DNA of 64,000 nucleotides from Zwartia vadi (GCF_030410375.1 NZ_JAUHHE010000001.1:62001-126000); one strand, 5' to 3'. Shown: positions 38,464 to 49,946, counted from the first letter of the stretch. A program made the numbers and translations. Notes: generated from the letters alone by a model not told the origin.

Positions 38464-39300
38464 ATGACGACTGAACTCTCTCCCCTGGAATTCAAAAGCG
38501 CCACACTGTATGCCATCCGTGTGGTGCTCCAACACGCCGATACGAAAGACCTGATCAAGGCCCTCAAAAAACGCATGGCCGATGCCGGTGCATTTTTTGA
38601 AAATGAGCCCGTTGTGATTGATGCGACGCGCTTGGACGATGTGATAGATTGGCCCCCTTTGATCGAGGCCTTTAAAAAACACAAGCTTCCTGTCATCGGC
38701 GTGGTGGCCCAAGGCGATAATCTTGCCCGGGCCCAGGCTTGCGGCCTCACACCTGTTGATCTTTCTGCCGCGCCTGCGCGTCATGCCTCCGACACCCAAA
38801 CGGCGGCTTCGGTCGCCGAGCCTGTGACAGCCAGCTTACCCACGCCCGCGGCGTCCGCGGAAGACACCGCAGCCAAGGACACGGACAATAAAGCCACCAC
38901 GACCGAAGCGCTTGAGCGCGCTGCGGCCTCACCCGAGGCACAGCCCGTCAAGGAGACTTCAGCCGCACCGACCATGGTGATCAAGGGGCCCTTGCGCTCT
39001 GGTCAACGCGTCTACGCGCGCAATAGCGATCTGATTGTCATGGGTGTGGTGAGCCGAGGCGCCGAAGTGATCGCCGATGGCAATATCCATATCTACGGTC
39101 CCTTGCGTGGCAAAGCCATGGCAGGCGCTCGCGGTGATATCGCCGCGCGGATTTTTACGACTGGCTTTGATGCCGAGCTCGTTGCCGTAGCGGGTATTTA
39201 TCGCGTGATCGACACTAAACTTTCAGCCGAATTGCATCAAAAACCTGTTGTGATCCAACTTGAAAAAGATGCACTTCATATCAACGCCCTTGGGCAGTAA
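38464..39300 (+). CDS. minC: Septum site-determining protein MinC
   Basis: Inhibitor of FtsZ ring assembly at poles. The N-terminal domain spans about 1-105. An Ala/Thr/Glu-rich linker of some 60 residues (106-165) follows, longer than in E. coli. The C-terminal beta-helix domain reads [38 protein letters not shown], and binds MinD. Length 278 aa. Begins 20 bases after glnS; minD follows by 32 bases. Confidence 0.97.
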   Translation: MTTELSPLEFKSATLYAIRVVLQHADTKDLIKALKKRMADAGAFFENEPVVIDATRLDDVIDWPPLIEAFKKHKLPVIGVVAQGDNLARAQACGLTPVDLSAAPARHASDTQTAASVAEPVTASLPTPAASAEDTAAKDTDNKATTTEALERAAASPEAQPVKETSAAPTMVIKGPLRSGQRVYARNSDLIVMGVVSRGAEVIADGNIHIYGPLRGKAMAGARGDIAARIFTTGFDAELVAVAGIYRVIDTKLSAELHQKPVVIQLEKDALHINALGQ

Positions 39301-39332
39301 AATTAACATTTCCATTTAAAGGTTCTCGCGTC

Positions 39333-40148
39333 ATGACTCGTATTGTGGTGGTGACTTCAGGCAAGGGTGGCGTTGGCAAGACCACCACGAGTGCCAGCTT
39401 TTCTTCCGGTTTGGCCATGCGTGGCTTTAAAACAGCAGTCATCGACTTTGACGTCGGCCTGCGCAACCTCGACCTCATCATGGGTTGCGAACGTCGAGTG
39501 GTCTACGACTTTGTTAACGTGATTCAGGGTGAAGCCACTCTGAATCAGGCGTTGATCAAGGATAAAAACCTCGAAAACCTGTTCATTTTGCCTGCCTCCC
39601 AGACGCGCGACAAAGACGCATTGTCCCTTGAGGGCGTCGGCAAGGTCATTAACGACCTGAAAGACATGGGTTTTGAATACATCGTGTGCGACTCACCAGC
39701 CGGGATCGAAACAGGTGCATTGCTGGCGGCTTATTACGCAGACGATGCGCTGGTCGTGACCAACCCCGAGGTCTCTTCCGTACGTGACTCAGACCGTATT
39801 TTGGGTATTTTGGCCTCCAAATCCCGTCGCGCGATCGAGTCTGACGAGCCCATTAAAGAGTACCTTTTACTCACACGTTACAATCCAAAGCGCGTCGAAG
39901 ACGGCGAAATGCTGTCACTTAAAGACATCGAGGATATTTTGCGGATCAAACTGATCGGCGTGATTCCCGAGTCCGAGTCGGTCCTGCAAGCCTCCAACCA
40001 AGGCTTGCCCGCCATCCACATTGAAAAGAGTGATGTTTCCGAAGCCTACCGCGATGTCGTGTCGCGCTACCTTGGCGAGGAAAAGCCCCTGCGTTTCGTC
40101 GACTACGAAAAGCCAGGTCTGCTCAAGCGCTTATTCGGAGGTAAGTGA
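39333..40148 (+). CDS. minD: Septum site-determining ATPase MinD
   Basis: Membrane-cycling deviant-Walker ATPase, partner of MinC and MinE. KGGVGKTT (Lys11 and Lys16) is the deviant Walker [18 protein letters not shown] the following element, and the C-terminal LLKRLFGG amphipathic helix targets the membrane. 271 aa. A TGATG overlap couples it to minE. Confidence 0.98.
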   Translation: MTRIVVVTSGKGGVGKTTTSASFSSGLAMRGFKTAVIDFDVGLRNLDLIMGCERRVVYDFVNVIQGEATLNQALIKDKNLENLFILPASQTRDKDALSLEGVGKVINDLKDMGFEYIVCDSPAGIETGALLAAYYADDALVVTNPEVSSVRDSDRILGILASKSRRAIESDEPIKEYLLLTRYNPKRVEDGEMLSLKDIEDILRIKLIGVIPESESVLQASNQGLPAIHIEKSDVSEAYRDVVSRYLGEEKPLRFVDYEKPGLLKRLFGGK

Positions 40149-40405
40149 TGTCATTTCTGTCGTTTTTGCTTGGTCAGAAGAAAACCTCCGCCAACGTCGC
40201 GAAAGAACGTTTGCAGATCATTCTGGCCCACGAACGTGTCGGGGGCGGTAACAATTCACCCGATTATTTGCCTGCGCTCCAAAAGGAGTTGATGGCCGTG
40301 ATTTCGAAATACGTTCAAATCAATCCCGAGGACATCAAGGTACAGTTTGACAGACAGGACCACCTAGAGGTCCTTGAAGTCAAGATCGAGATGCCTCAGC
40401 GTTGA
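40148..40405 (+). CDS. minE: Cell division topological specificity factor MinE
   Basis: Stimulates MinD ATPase and drives pole-to-pole oscillation. The membrane/MinD-binding N-terminus [11 protein letters not shown] and the anti-MinCD helix [13 protein letters not shown] are clear. Length 85 aa from ATG 40148, whose A is the last base of the minD stop; a GTG 3 bases earlier is also in frame. Confidence 0.97.
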   Translation: MSFLSFLLGQKKTSANVAKERLQIILAHERVGGGNNSPDYLPALQKELMAVISKYVQINPEDIKVQFDRQDHLEVLEVKIEMPQR

Positions 40406-40407
40406 TC

Positions 40408-40425
40408 GGTTAACGCAGCGCCTGG

Positions 40426-40439
<14 letters not shown>
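40408..40439. repeat. Perfect 16-bp tandem repeat at the minE-ettA junction
   Basis: GGTTAACGCAGCGCCT is repeated head-to-tail at 40408-40423 and 40424-40439. The second copy holds the last ettA codons and its TAA on the - strand, so the first copy is a duplicate of the ettA end. No hairpin terminator is visible between the two convergent genes. Confidence 0.85.
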
Positions 40440-42099
<1,660 letters not shown>

Positions 42100-42192
42100 A
42101 GGTCCATCTAAGAATAAAAAACGATACGCTATTGTAGGGGCTTAGCGACGCTCAAGGGAGGATCTGGTGCAATCACCCGGGCCTGAAAGGCT

Positions 42193-42744
42193 ATGATGAG
42201 AGCTCAATCGACTTTTACACGCCTGAACCAACTGCTTATGACGACTCCCGATCACGCTCTGCGTTTTACCGAACAAGAACTTGCCATGCTGGGCAAAACC
42301 GCTGATGGCCTGAGTGCCTACATGGGCAAGTCCGTTTTGGCTGAAGTCGGCATGGATGATGACGCAGAGTGGGTCATTTTCGCCATACCTCTTGGTGTGG
42401 ATGAGACACCCGACGAAAAAGCGACGCATGTTCAGATGGGAGGGCCGGGTGCGCGCTTTGTTGGTAATCGTGGCGGTCTCGAGCTTGATACGGAAGTCTA
42501 TGACTGCCAGTATCTCTGGGCGATCCAGATCACCGACGATCCAGAGGCAAGGTTTGTACGCCTGGACCAAAATGGTGATGAGTTTGATTATGCAATGGAG
42601 CTCGCAGAGCTTTTGCCTTTTGACTATACCGACGAAGCTTTGCCCGATCCAGATCTGGAGTTGCTTGAGGATCTGGATGATGAGGAAGATGATGGGGACG
42701 ATCCATCTGACGGTTTAACGGGCAAGCCCCCCTCAATCCACTAA
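42193..42744 (+). CDS. Uncharacterised protein with acidic C-terminal tail
   Basis: Soluble protein of 183 aa I do not recognise. Body segments WVIFAIPLGVDETPDEKATHVQMGGPG and LELDTEVYDCQYLWAIQITDD look like one folded domain, and the last 35 residues are strongly acidic (EDLDDEEDDGDDPSD), suggesting a nucleic-acid mimic or a disordered tail. AAGG sits 5 bases ahead of ATG 42193; ATG 42238 is a shorter option. It diverges from ettA and shares CTAA with the convergent CoA-transferase gene. Confidence 0.7.
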   Translation: MMRAQSTFTRLNQLLMTTPDHALRFTEQELAMLGKTADGLSAYMGKSVLAEVGMDDDAEWVIFAIPLGVDETPDEKATHVQMGGPGARFVGNRGGLELDTEVYDCQYLWAIQITDDPEARFVRLDQNGDEFDYAMELAELLPFDYTDEALPDPDLELLEDLDDEEDDGDDPSDGLTGKPPSIH

Positions 42745-43964
42745 ACAATGCCTCTTGACTTTAATTGCTCGAATTCACTTGGAGAAACACCCAGTGCTGC
42801 AAAAAAGTCTGCATTATGTTCTCCAACCGCGGGTCCACTCCGATGCGACATGGGAGCGGCGTCTTTCACTCTGGGCACCACGCAAGGTGCAGGGATAGAT
42901 CCTAAATCGGGATCTTCGATCCGCATGACTGTCTGACGATATTGCACCTGCGGATCAGATAAAACATCTTTGATATTAAACACCTTGGTATAGGGAACAT
43001 CCGCCTGACCCAAGACCTGTTCGATTTCGCTGAAGTCGTGGCTGGCAAACCATTGAGAGATCCCCTCATCAATCACCTCGACATGACGGCATCGCCCGGG
43101 GTTTGTTTCAAACCGCGGATCGGAGAGCCACTCCACATGACCGATTGCATGACATAGTCGACTGAAAATAGGGTTGGACGAAGCCACCAAGGTGACCCAG
43201 ATATGATCTTTGCTCCGATACATATTCGAGGGCGCGGTGTAATCCGCTCGATTACCAACATGACTGCGCGTGTAGCCCAATACCTCCTGTTCAACTGCAA
43301 GCGGATCCAATAAACGAAAAATTGCCTCTGTCGCGGACAAGTCAATTTCAAAACCACCCTGTTCGGGGCGCGATCGCATCGAGGCGATCGCTGAAGCGAT
43401 GCTAAAGGCACCAAAGACGCCCGTAATCAAATCACCGATTGGCAAGTTGGGATGCTGAGGACCACTTTCAGGCGTACCGATCAAATTCGTCAGGCCACTC
43501 ATGGCTTCGAAGATTCTGGCAAAACCGGGACGCTTTGCATACGGACCAGTTTGCCCGAATCCTGTAATACGCAACACCAAAAGTTTTGGATTGGCCACAA
43601 GCAAAGTATCGAGATCAAGTCCCCATTTATCCAGCGTACCCGTGCGAAAGTTTTCGACCAACACATCGGTGTGGGCAATGGCTTTAAGAAACAAGTCACG
43701 TCCTTCTGGCTGACGCACATCCAAGGTGATGCCTTGCTTATTACGATTGACGACTTTCCAGTACAGCGCATGTTCGGGCGTGGTCGGTGCCAAGCCTCTC
43801 AAGGCATCCGAGCCATCGGGTAACTCGACTTTCGTCACATGCGCGCCAAGATCGGCACACAGCGTGGCAGCGAAGGGGGCTGCGAGGACCGTCGACAAGT
43901 CGAGAATACGGACACCCTCAAGCATGGGGGGGCGAACGGGCGAGTGATCATTTTCTGGTTGCAT
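42741..43964 (-). CDS. CaiB/BaiF family CoA transferase
   Basis: Class III CoA transferase of 407 aa that moves CoA between carboxylic acids. ILDLSTVLAAPFAATLCADLGAHVTKVE opens the Rossmann-like fold, NRNKQGITLDV is the conserved turn, and Asp178 in PIGDLITGVFG is the expected catalytic carboxylate. The substrate is not readable. Divergent from an IclR gene and an acyl-CoA dehydrogenase, which suggests activation of a carboxylic acid for degradation. Confidence 0.93.
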   Translation of the reverse strand: MQPENDHSPVRPPMLEGVRILDLSTVLAAPFAATLCADLGAHVTKVELPDGSDALRGLAPTTPEHALYWKVVNRNKQGITLDVRQPEGRDLFLKAIAHTDVLVENFRTGTLDKWGLDLDTLLVANPKLLVLRITGFGQTGPYAKRPGFARIFEAMSGLTNLIGTPESGPQHPNLPIGDLITGVFGAFSIASAIASMRSRPEQGGFEIDLSATEAIFRLLDPLAVEQEVLGYTRSHVGNRADYTAPSNMYRSKDHIWVTLVASSNPIFSRLCHAIGHVEWLSDPRFETNPGRCRHVEVIDEGISQWFASHDFSEIEQVLGQADVPYTKVFNIKDVLSDPQVQYRQTVMRIEDPDLGSIPAPCVVPRVKDAAPMSHRSGPAVGEHNADFFAALGVSPSEFEQLKSRGIV

Positions 43965-44003
43965 GGAAACATTTGAGCAGATTCGGCAATCTCTGAGTCG
44001 ATT

Positions 44004-44025
44004 GTTTCGCCTAGCGAAACGCTAG
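44004..44025. promoter_or_regulatory. Two overlapping palindromes between CoA-transferase and iclR
   Basis: GTTTCGC (44004-44010) and GCGAAAC (44014-44020) form 7-bp arms around CTA; CTAGCG (44011-44016) and CGCTAG (44020-44025) form 6-bp arms around AAA. The two dyads overlap. The element is 39 bases from the CoA-transferase start and 39 from the iclR start, fitting an IclR-type operator for both directions. Confidence 0.65.
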
Positions 44026-44064
44026 TAAATTTAGGTTGTCCCCCTTTGAACAATCCCTCAACAT

Positions 44065-44886
44065 ATGGATATGAACAAGACGCCCAACTCTCTGGAGACA
44101 GATCGTCAGTTTGCAATCAACCTGAGCCGTGGGCTGCAGGTGCTTCGGGCATTCACGCCCTCTGAATACCTACTGGGCAATAGAGAACTCTGTGAAAAAA
44201 CCGGTCTGCCCAAAGCAACCGTTTCGCGTTTGACATACACGCTCGACCAACTCGGTTATCTCACCCGTATCGATCGTTTACAAAAATATCGGTTGGGTCC
44301 GGGCGTGTTGATGCTGGGCTACCCGATGCTGGCCAGCATGGAAATACGCCATCTCGCACGTCCCCATATTGAAAAACTAGCCGCCAAGACAGGCTGGACA
44401 GTCAACCTGGGGATGCTTGGAAAGCTTGAAGTTGTTTATATCGATGCACTGCGAATCGATCGCGGAAATTATTTAAAACCTGATATTGGTAGCGCGCGTC
44501 CTTTGCTCACGACAGCGCTGGGGCGCGCCTTACTGCTCGCGAGTCCCTCAGCGGAGCGGGCATCCATTCTCAATCGGCTCAAGGTAGATGATCCCGCGCA
44601 GTACAAGGCCGATCTGCCTTATTTCGAAAAAGACAGCGCGTTTTATGCCAAAAATGGATTTTGTCTGAGCAGGGGCGACTGGAAGCGCAACGTGCTGGCC
44701 GTGGCCGTGCCACTCAGTGTCGGATCCGACGATCACTTGCAAATCGGCATGAACTGCACAATCAGTACGGCAAAACTTACCAAGGCCGAGCTTCTTAAAA
44801 ACATCATTCCACACTTATTCGAAGCCCGTCACAACATCGAACGCGACAGCGGCAAGATACTGACCACAAGCGGAACATCCTTATGA
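44065..44886 (+). CDS. IclR family transcriptional regulator (copy 2)
   Basis: Regulator of 273 aa. The winged helix covers about 14-80 (YLLGNRELCEKTGLPKATVSRLTYTLDQLGYL), followed by an effector domain (GNYLKPDIGSARPLLTTALGRALL). Stop overlaps the acyl-CoA dehydrogenase ATG (ATGA). It likely controls itself, the dehydrogenase and receptor, and the divergent CoA transferase through the overlapping dyads. Confidence 0.93.
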   Translation: MDMNKTPNSLETDRQFAINLSRGLQVLRAFTPSEYLLGNRELCEKTGLPKATVSRLTYTLDQLGYLTRIDRLQKYRLGPGVLMLGYPMLASMEIRHLARPHIEKLAAKTGWTVNLGMLGKLEVVYIDALRIDRGNYLKPDIGSARPLLTTALGRALLLASPSAERASILNRLKVDDPAQYKADLPYFEKDSAFYAKNGFCLSRGDWKRNVLAVAVPLSVGSDDHLQIGMNCTISTAKLTKAELLKNIIPHLFEARHNIERDSGKILTTSGTSL

Positions 44887-46043
44887 TTATTGATACTGAA
44901 CTCAATCACGCACGTCTGGAGGACATTCGTCAGTTTGTCCGTGAGATCGCCATCCCCGCGGAGGCACAAGTCGTCCGGGACAACGAAATCCCGGCAGAGA
45001 TTGTGCAGATCATGAGAGATCGCGGCTATTTTGGCTGGAGCATTCCGCGCGAGTATGGCGGCGCTGGCATGACCACCGAGGAACTCGCACTCGCCAATAT
45101 GGAGCTCTCGAAAGCCGCGACAGCGTTTCGCGCGCGTGCGGGCACAAATACCGGCATTGGTGCCGAGTCGATTATTCAGGATGGTACGCCCGAGCAAAAA
45201 CAAGAGTGGCTACCCAAACTCGCCAGCGGGGAAGTCACAGGTTGCCTCGCACTGACAGAGCCCGACGCGGGCTCTGATGCGACGGCACTGAAAGCTTCCG
45301 CCATCCCGGTGACTGCTGCGGGTTCACAGCAATGGCGTATTAACGGCACAAAACGCTATATCACCAACGCACCCATAGCAGAGCTCTTTACTGTTTTCGC
45401 CAGGACAGATCCGGAGGACTTGTCGCATCGCGGCATCAGTGCCTTTTTAATCCCACGTCAAACACCAGGTTTGAGTACGGGTCCAGAGCACCGAAAAATG
45501 GGTCAGTCTGGTTCGCCTGTGTCTGAGGTGTACCTTGAGGATGTCCTGGCAAGCAGCGCGCAGATCGTGGGCGGAGTGCCAGGCAAAGGCTTTGCCACAG
45601 CCATGAAGACTCTCAATAAGCAGCGCATCAACTTGGCGGCACTCTGCATCGGTCCCGCGATGCGTCTGCTTGACGAAGCGCTCGCGCATGTCAAAAAGCG
45701 TGAGCAGTTTGGTAAACCCATCGCTGAGTTTCAACTTGTGCAAGCCATACTGGCAGAAAGTCAGGTCGAAATTTCGGCCGCGCGCAGTCTGGTGCTAGAA
45801 ACTGCGCGGGCACGCGATAACGGCGAGGATGTCACGACACAAGCGTCCATCTGCAAGTACTACGCCTCAGAAATGTGCGGCCGGGTCGCCGATCGCGTGG
45901 TGCAAATTTTCGGCGGCGCAGGCTACTGCGCCGACATTGGTGGACCGATAGAAATGCTGTATCGGGACGTCAGGCTGTTCCGTTTGTACGAAGGCACCAG
46001 CCAAATCCACTTGCTCAACATCGCAAAGCGGATCATGAAGTAG
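44883..46043 (+). CDS. Acyl-CoA dehydrogenase
   Basis: FAD enzyme of 386 aa introducing an alpha,beta double bond in an acyl-CoA. LTEPDAGSDATALK contacts FAD and substrate, and Glu370 in YEGTSQIHLLNIAKR is the catalytic base of the medium/short-chain group. Chain specificity is unknown. Translation is coupled to the IclR gene. Confidence 0.95.
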   Translation: MIIDTELNHARLEDIRQFVREIAIPAEAQVVRDNEIPAEIVQIMRDRGYFGWSIPREYGGAGMTTEELALANMELSKAATAFRARAGTNTGIGAESIIQDGTPEQKQEWLPKLASGEVTGCLALTEPDAGSDATALKASAIPVTAAGSQQWRINGTKRYITNAPIAELFTVFARTDPEDLSHRGISAFLIPRQTPGLSTGPEHRKMGQSGSPVSEVYLEDVLASSAQIVGGVPGKGFATAMKTLNKQRINLAALCIGPAMRLLDEALAHVKKREQFGKPIAEFQLVQAILAESQVEISAARSLVLETARARDNGEDVTTQASICKYYASEMCGRVADRVVQIFGGAGYCADIGGPIEMLYRDVRLFRLYEGTSQIHLLNIAKRIMK

Positions 46044-46085
46044 TTTCTTTTTATCAGCAGGTTAAATAGTTCTCTGGAGGTAGAC

Positions 46086-47051
46086 ATGAAAACAATTACC
46101 CGTATCGCTCTAGCCATCGGCTTATCACTTGGTCTGACAGGTTTGACACTCGCGCAAGAATGGCCTTCCAAACCTATCAAACTCATCTCGCCTTTCCCCG
46201 CGGGCGGCTCCAACGACATCGCCACACGCGTGATTGGTGAGCGACTGGCTGTCAGACTGAAACAGCCTGTGGTCGTGGAAAACAGACCAGGAGCGAATAC
46301 CCGCATCGCTTCTGCGCAGATCGCCAAAGCCGATCCGGATGGTTACACGCTGCTGATGGCTGCAGCGCCACACACCACCAATCCGGCATTGTTTGGTCAG
46401 TTGCAATACGACACGATCAAAGACTTCACACCAATCGTTCAAGTCGTACGTGCCCCTCTGTTTTTGCTGGTACCTGCGGCTTCGCCGATCAAGACCACCA
46501 AGCAACTACTTGAACTCGCCGCCAAACCTCAAGCGGTCAATGTTTCAAGCCCAGGCAACGGTACAGGTCCGCATTTGGCGATCGAGTTGTTTAACTATCT
46601 GGCCAAATCGAACATGACCCATGTGCCCTATAAGGGCGATGCACCTGCGATGACGGATCTCGTCGGAGGCCAACTGACAGCAGGTGTGCATCCTATTGTC
46701 GCGCCTTTGCCTTTTATCAAAAACGACAGACTGCGCGCCATTGCTGTCTTTGGCTCACAGCGTTCGGCCCTGCTGCCTGATGTACCCTCGCTCGGCGAGC
46801 AAGGCTTCAAGGATACGGATGTCTACACCTGGTTTGGCCTGGTTGGTCCCGCCAAACTGCCCGCTCCAATCGTGAATCGCCTGAACAAGGAGATCAACGA
46901 AATCCTGGCGCAGCCCGACGTGAAGGAACGCTTTGTTTCGATCGGCATGGAGACTGTTGGCGGCACACCCAAGCAGTTTGAGCAATTCGTGGAAACCGAT
47001 ATCAAGAAGTGGAACGAGCTTGTCAAGGTCCGTAATATCAAAGCGAACTAA
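46086..47051 (+). CDS. Bug/TctC family periplasmic solute-binding receptor (copy 3)
   Basis: Exported receptor of 321 aa with a signal peptide of about 23 residues (ALAIGLSLGLTGLTLAQ) and family segments WPSKPIKLISPFPAGGSND, VENRPGANTRIA and THVPYKGDAPAMTDLVGGQ. GGAGG is 6 bases ahead of ATG. It is 42 bases downstream of the acyl-CoA dehydrogenase and probably captures the acid that the CoA transferase and dehydrogenase process. Ends by sharing CTAA with the convergent ABC ATPase gene. Confidence 0.93.
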   Translation: MKTITRIALAIGLSLGLTGLTLAQEWPSKPIKLISPFPAGGSNDIATRVIGERLAVRLKQPVVVENRPGANTRIASAQIAKADPDGYTLLMAAAPHTTNPALFGQLQYDTIKDFTPIVQVVRAPLFLLVPAASPIKTTKQLLELAAKPQAVNVSSPGNGTGPHLAIELFNYLAKSNMTHVPYKGDAPAMTDLVGGQLTAGVHPIVAPLPFIKNDRLRAIAVFGSQRSALLPDVPSLGEQGFKDTDVYTWFGLVGPAKLPAPIVNRLNKEINEILAQPDVKERFVSIGMETVGGTPKQFEQFVETDIKKWNELVKVRNIKAN

Positions 47052-48052
47052 ACCTGCATCGGCCAGCCTTCCGCGACACCGTGGCAGGCGATTTCCACGC
47101 CTTTAAAGTTTTGTGTCGCGGGCGCTTCAGTCTTGCAGCGCTCGCGGGCAAACGGACACCGCGGATGAAAGGTACAGCCCGAAGGTGGATTAAGCGGGTT
47201 TGGCACCTCTCCAGCGACTGGCGTACGCGTGCGGCCTTGCCCTGTCATGTCTGGGATCGCAGATAGCAGCATCCGGGTATAGGGGTGCTGCGGGTTGGCA
47301 AAGAGCGTGTCCCGATCGGCGATCTCAACGATACGTCCGAGATACATCACACCGACGCGATCGGCGACATGATGCACCACAGCCAGGTTGTGCGAAATAA
47401 ACAGATAGGTTAGACCGAGATTTCTCTGCAGGTCTTTCATGATGTTGAGCACTTGCGCCTGAACGGATACATCCAACGCTGAAGTCGGCTCGTCACACAC
47501 GAGAAACTCGGGATTCACTGCCAGCGCTCTCGCGATCGAGATGCGCTGTCTTTGTCCACCAGAAAACTGATGCGGGAACCGTGACTTGTCAGACGGATGA
47601 AGACCCACCTGCGTCAACAAAACATCGACACGCGCATCACGCTCCTGCTCAGTCATGTCAGTATGCGCCAACATCGGCTCTGCAATAATGCGTCCAACCC
47701 TCCAGCGGGGATTCAAACTGGCATAGGGATCCTGGAAAATCATCTGCAGGCGCTTGCGCAGGGCCAAGCCTGAGCGGCCCTGCATATTGGCAATCGGTTG
47801 GCCATCAAAGGTGATCGTCCCGCGTGTCAGTGGATAGAGTCCGACCAACATGCGTGCAATCGTCGACTTGCCACAACCGGACTCCCCGACAAGTGCAAGG
47901 GTCTCGCCCTTGCGGATACCGAACGACACACCGTCGACCGCACGCAAAATACTGCGGGGCTTTCGAGACAGCACGCGCTCGAGCCAGGGCGCCGACACAT
48001 CAAACCATCTAGCCGCATCGTGCACCTCTACCAAAGGACGCTCTGTGCTCAT
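47048..48052 (-). CDS. Peptide ABC transporter ATP-binding protein (OppF/DppF type)
   Basis: Cytoplasmic ATPase of 334 aa. Walker A GESGCGKST, signature FSGGQRQRISIARAL and Walker B LVCDEPTSALDV are clear. The C-terminal oligopeptide-transporter extension has a CTFHPRCPFARERC-type Cys cluster. ATGA overlap with the preceding ATPase gene. Last gene of a cyclase-SBP-permease-permease-ATPase-ATPase cluster. Confidence 0.95.
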   Translation of the reverse strand: MSTERPLVEVHDAARWFDVSAPWLERVLSRKPRSILRAVDGVSFGIRKGETLALVGESGCGKSTIARMLVGLYPLTRGTITFDGQPIANMQGRSGLALRKRLQMIFQDPYASLNPRWRVGRIIAEPMLAHTDMTEQERDARVDVLLTQVGLHPSDKSRFPHQFSGGQRQRISIARALAVNPEFLVCDEPTSALDVSVQAQVLNIMKDLQRNLGLTYLFISHNLAVVHHVADRVGVMYLGRIVEIADRDTLFANPQHPYTRMLLSAIPDMTGQGRTRTPVAGEVPNPLNPPSGCTFHPRCPFARERCKTEAPATQNFKGVEIACHGVAEGWPMQV

Positions 48053-49023
48053 GACGCCTCCTTTGATTCATGCAACCAACACGCTGCCTGGGAGCTGCCG
48101 ACTTGAATGATTTCAGGGCGCTCCTCCCGACAACGATCCATGACTTTAGGGCAACGTGGATTAAACGCGCAGCCCTTGGGAATGGCGGTCAGTCTTGGCA
48201 TCGTCCCATCAATTTGCACCAGGCGCTCGACATGATGATGAATCGACGGAATCGAACCCATCAAGCCCACCGAGTAAGGATGGCGAGGTGAATGAATCAC
48301 ATCGCGCACTTTGCCGATTTCAGCGACACGTCCTGCATACATCACCACCACACGGTCAGCCGTTTCCGCAATCACACCCATATCATGCGTGATGAGCATC
48401 ACGGCAGCACCTTGTTCACGACACATCTTTTTCAACAGTTCGATAATTTGCGCCTGAATGGACACATCCAACGCAGTGGTCGGTTCATCCGCAACAATCA
48501 ACTTGGGCTGGGCAGCCAGGGCGAGGGCGATGACGACGCGCTGACGCATGCCGCCAGAAAACTGGTGAGGATAATGATCAATCCGCTCGCGCGCAGCCGG
48601 AATGCCTGTCGACTCGAGCAGCTCGATGGCGCGTTGACGCGCCTGCGACCAAGTCATCGGCAAATGGGTCACAATTGTTTCAGCGATCTGGTGGCCGACG
48701 GTATAAAGAGGGTTCAGAGACGTCAACGGATCCTGAAAAATAGCGCCAATCTCACGACCGCGAATCGTACGCATCTGATCGTCAGACAGATTATCAATAC
48801 GCCGACCTTCAAGCAGAATCTCGCCACCAGAAATACGTCCCGGCGGTTCAAGCAAACCGATGATGGCAGCACCTGTCAGAGATTTGCCGGCACCCGACTC
48901 GCCCACCACACCCACGACCTCACCCGCCGCGATTGAAAACGATACATCGTTCAAAGCTTTCAAAGTGCCTCGTCGCGTGGGGAACTCGACACTGAGGTTT
49001 TTAATTTCCAAAATATTAGACAT
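48049..49023 (-). CDS. Peptide ABC transporter ATP-binding protein (OppD/DppD type)
   Basis: ATPase of 324 aa. Walker A GESGAGKS, signature FSGGMRQRVVIALAL, Walker B IVADEPTTALDV, and a C-terminal GCAFNPRCPKVMDRC cluster. ATG 49023 has GAGG six bases ahead; the longer TTG at 49035 overlaps the permease stop and is less likely. Pairs with the DppF-type subunit. Confidence 0.95.
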   Translation of the reverse strand: MSNILEIKNLSVEFPTRRGTLKALNDVSFSIAAGEVVGVVGESGAGKSLTGAAIIGLLEPPGRISGGEILLEGRRIDNLSDDQMRTIRGREIGAIFQDPLTSLNPLYTVGHQIAETIVTHLPMTWSQARQRAIELLESTGIPAARERIDHYPHQFSGGMRQRVVIALALAAQPKLIVADEPTTALDVSIQAQIIELLKKMCREQGAAVMLITHDMGVIAETADRVVVMYAGRVAEIGKVRDVIHSPRHPYSVGLMGSIPSIHHHVERLVQIDGTMPRLTAIPKGCAFNPRCPKVMDRCREERPEIIQVGSSQAACWLHESKEAS

Positions 49024-49031
49024 GTCGGTCC

Positions 49032-49946
49032 TCAACTCAAACGAGGATTCAAGGCATCACGCAGCCAATCCCCAAGCAGGTTGACGGACAACACCAGCAG
49101 CACAAGCGCCGCACCGGGAAAAATAGTGATCCACCACTCCCCTGAGAATAAAAAGTCATTCCCGATACGGATCAGCGTCCCCAGAGAGGGAGAGGTCGGC
49201 GGCACGCCCACTCCCAAAAACGACAAGGTCGCTTCGGTAATGATTGCAGTCGCGAGATGAACAGTTGCCAACACCAGAACGGGACCCAGGACATTGGGTA
49301 AGACGTGTCTGAACATGATGACTGGCGAGGAAATACCAATCACACGCGCCGCCTGGACGTATTCTCGATTTTTTTCAACGAGGGTCGATCCTCGCACCGT
49401 TCGTGCGTACTGGGGCCAGCCGGCAAGGGCGATCGCCCCCACCAGCACAGGAAAGGCAATGACCTCGTGCATATCACCCGGCACCACTGCGCGCGCCACA
49501 CCATCGATCAACAGCGCAATCAAAATGGCCGGAAACGATAGCTGCACATCAGCGACCCGCATAATCAAGGCATCAATACGACCGCCTGCATAGCCGGAGA
49601 TCAAACCCAGCACAACGCCCAGGAGCATCGCGCCGGCAACAGCGGCCAAGCCAATCAAAAGGGATACTTTCGTACCGTACATCAAGGCCGAAAGTAGATC
49701 GCGACCCTGACTATCCGTGCCGAGCAAATACTTTGCCGTGCCATCCTCATGCCAGACCGGCGGCTTGAGCGCATCGAGCAAATCGATCGTCGCCAGATCA
49801 AAAGGATTATGCGGTGCAATCCAGTCCGCACCGAAAGCTGCGATCAACATGACCAGCAAAATAAAAGTCGCGGTAATCGCTACAGGTGTGTGACGCCACG
49901 ACCAGGCAAGATCACCATCCCAAAATTTCGATAGAGCGGCGCGCAT
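49032..49946 (-). CDS. Peptide ABC transporter permease (DppC type)
   Basis: Inner-membrane permease of 304 aa with about six helices and a long first periplasmic loop. LGTDSQGRDLLSALMYGTKVSLLIGL is the DppC hallmark, and ALAGWPQYARTVRGSTLVEKNREYVQAAR is the EAA loop contacting the ATPases. It shares one base with the DppB gene stop (TGATG). Confidence 0.95.
   Translation of the reverse strand: MRAALSKFWDGDLAWSWRHTPVAITATFILLVMLIAAFGADWIAPHNPFDLATIDLLDALKPPVWHEDGTAKYLLGTDSQGRDLLSALMYGTKVSLLIGLAAVAGAMLLGVVLGLISGYAGGRIDALIMRVADVQLSFPAILIALLIDGVARAVVPGDMHEVIAFPVLVGAIALAGWPQYARTVRGSTLVEKNREYVQAARVIGISSPVIMFRHVLPNVLGPVLVLATVHLATAIITEATLSFLGVGVPPTSPSLGTLIRIGNDFLFSGEWWITIFPGAALVLLVLSVNLLGDWLRDALNPRLS

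Noticed and set aside
42100..42192. Riboswitch or attenuator ahead of ettA or the acidic protein
   Set aside because: The 93-base divergent gap has no stable paired elements or leader peptide that I can support.
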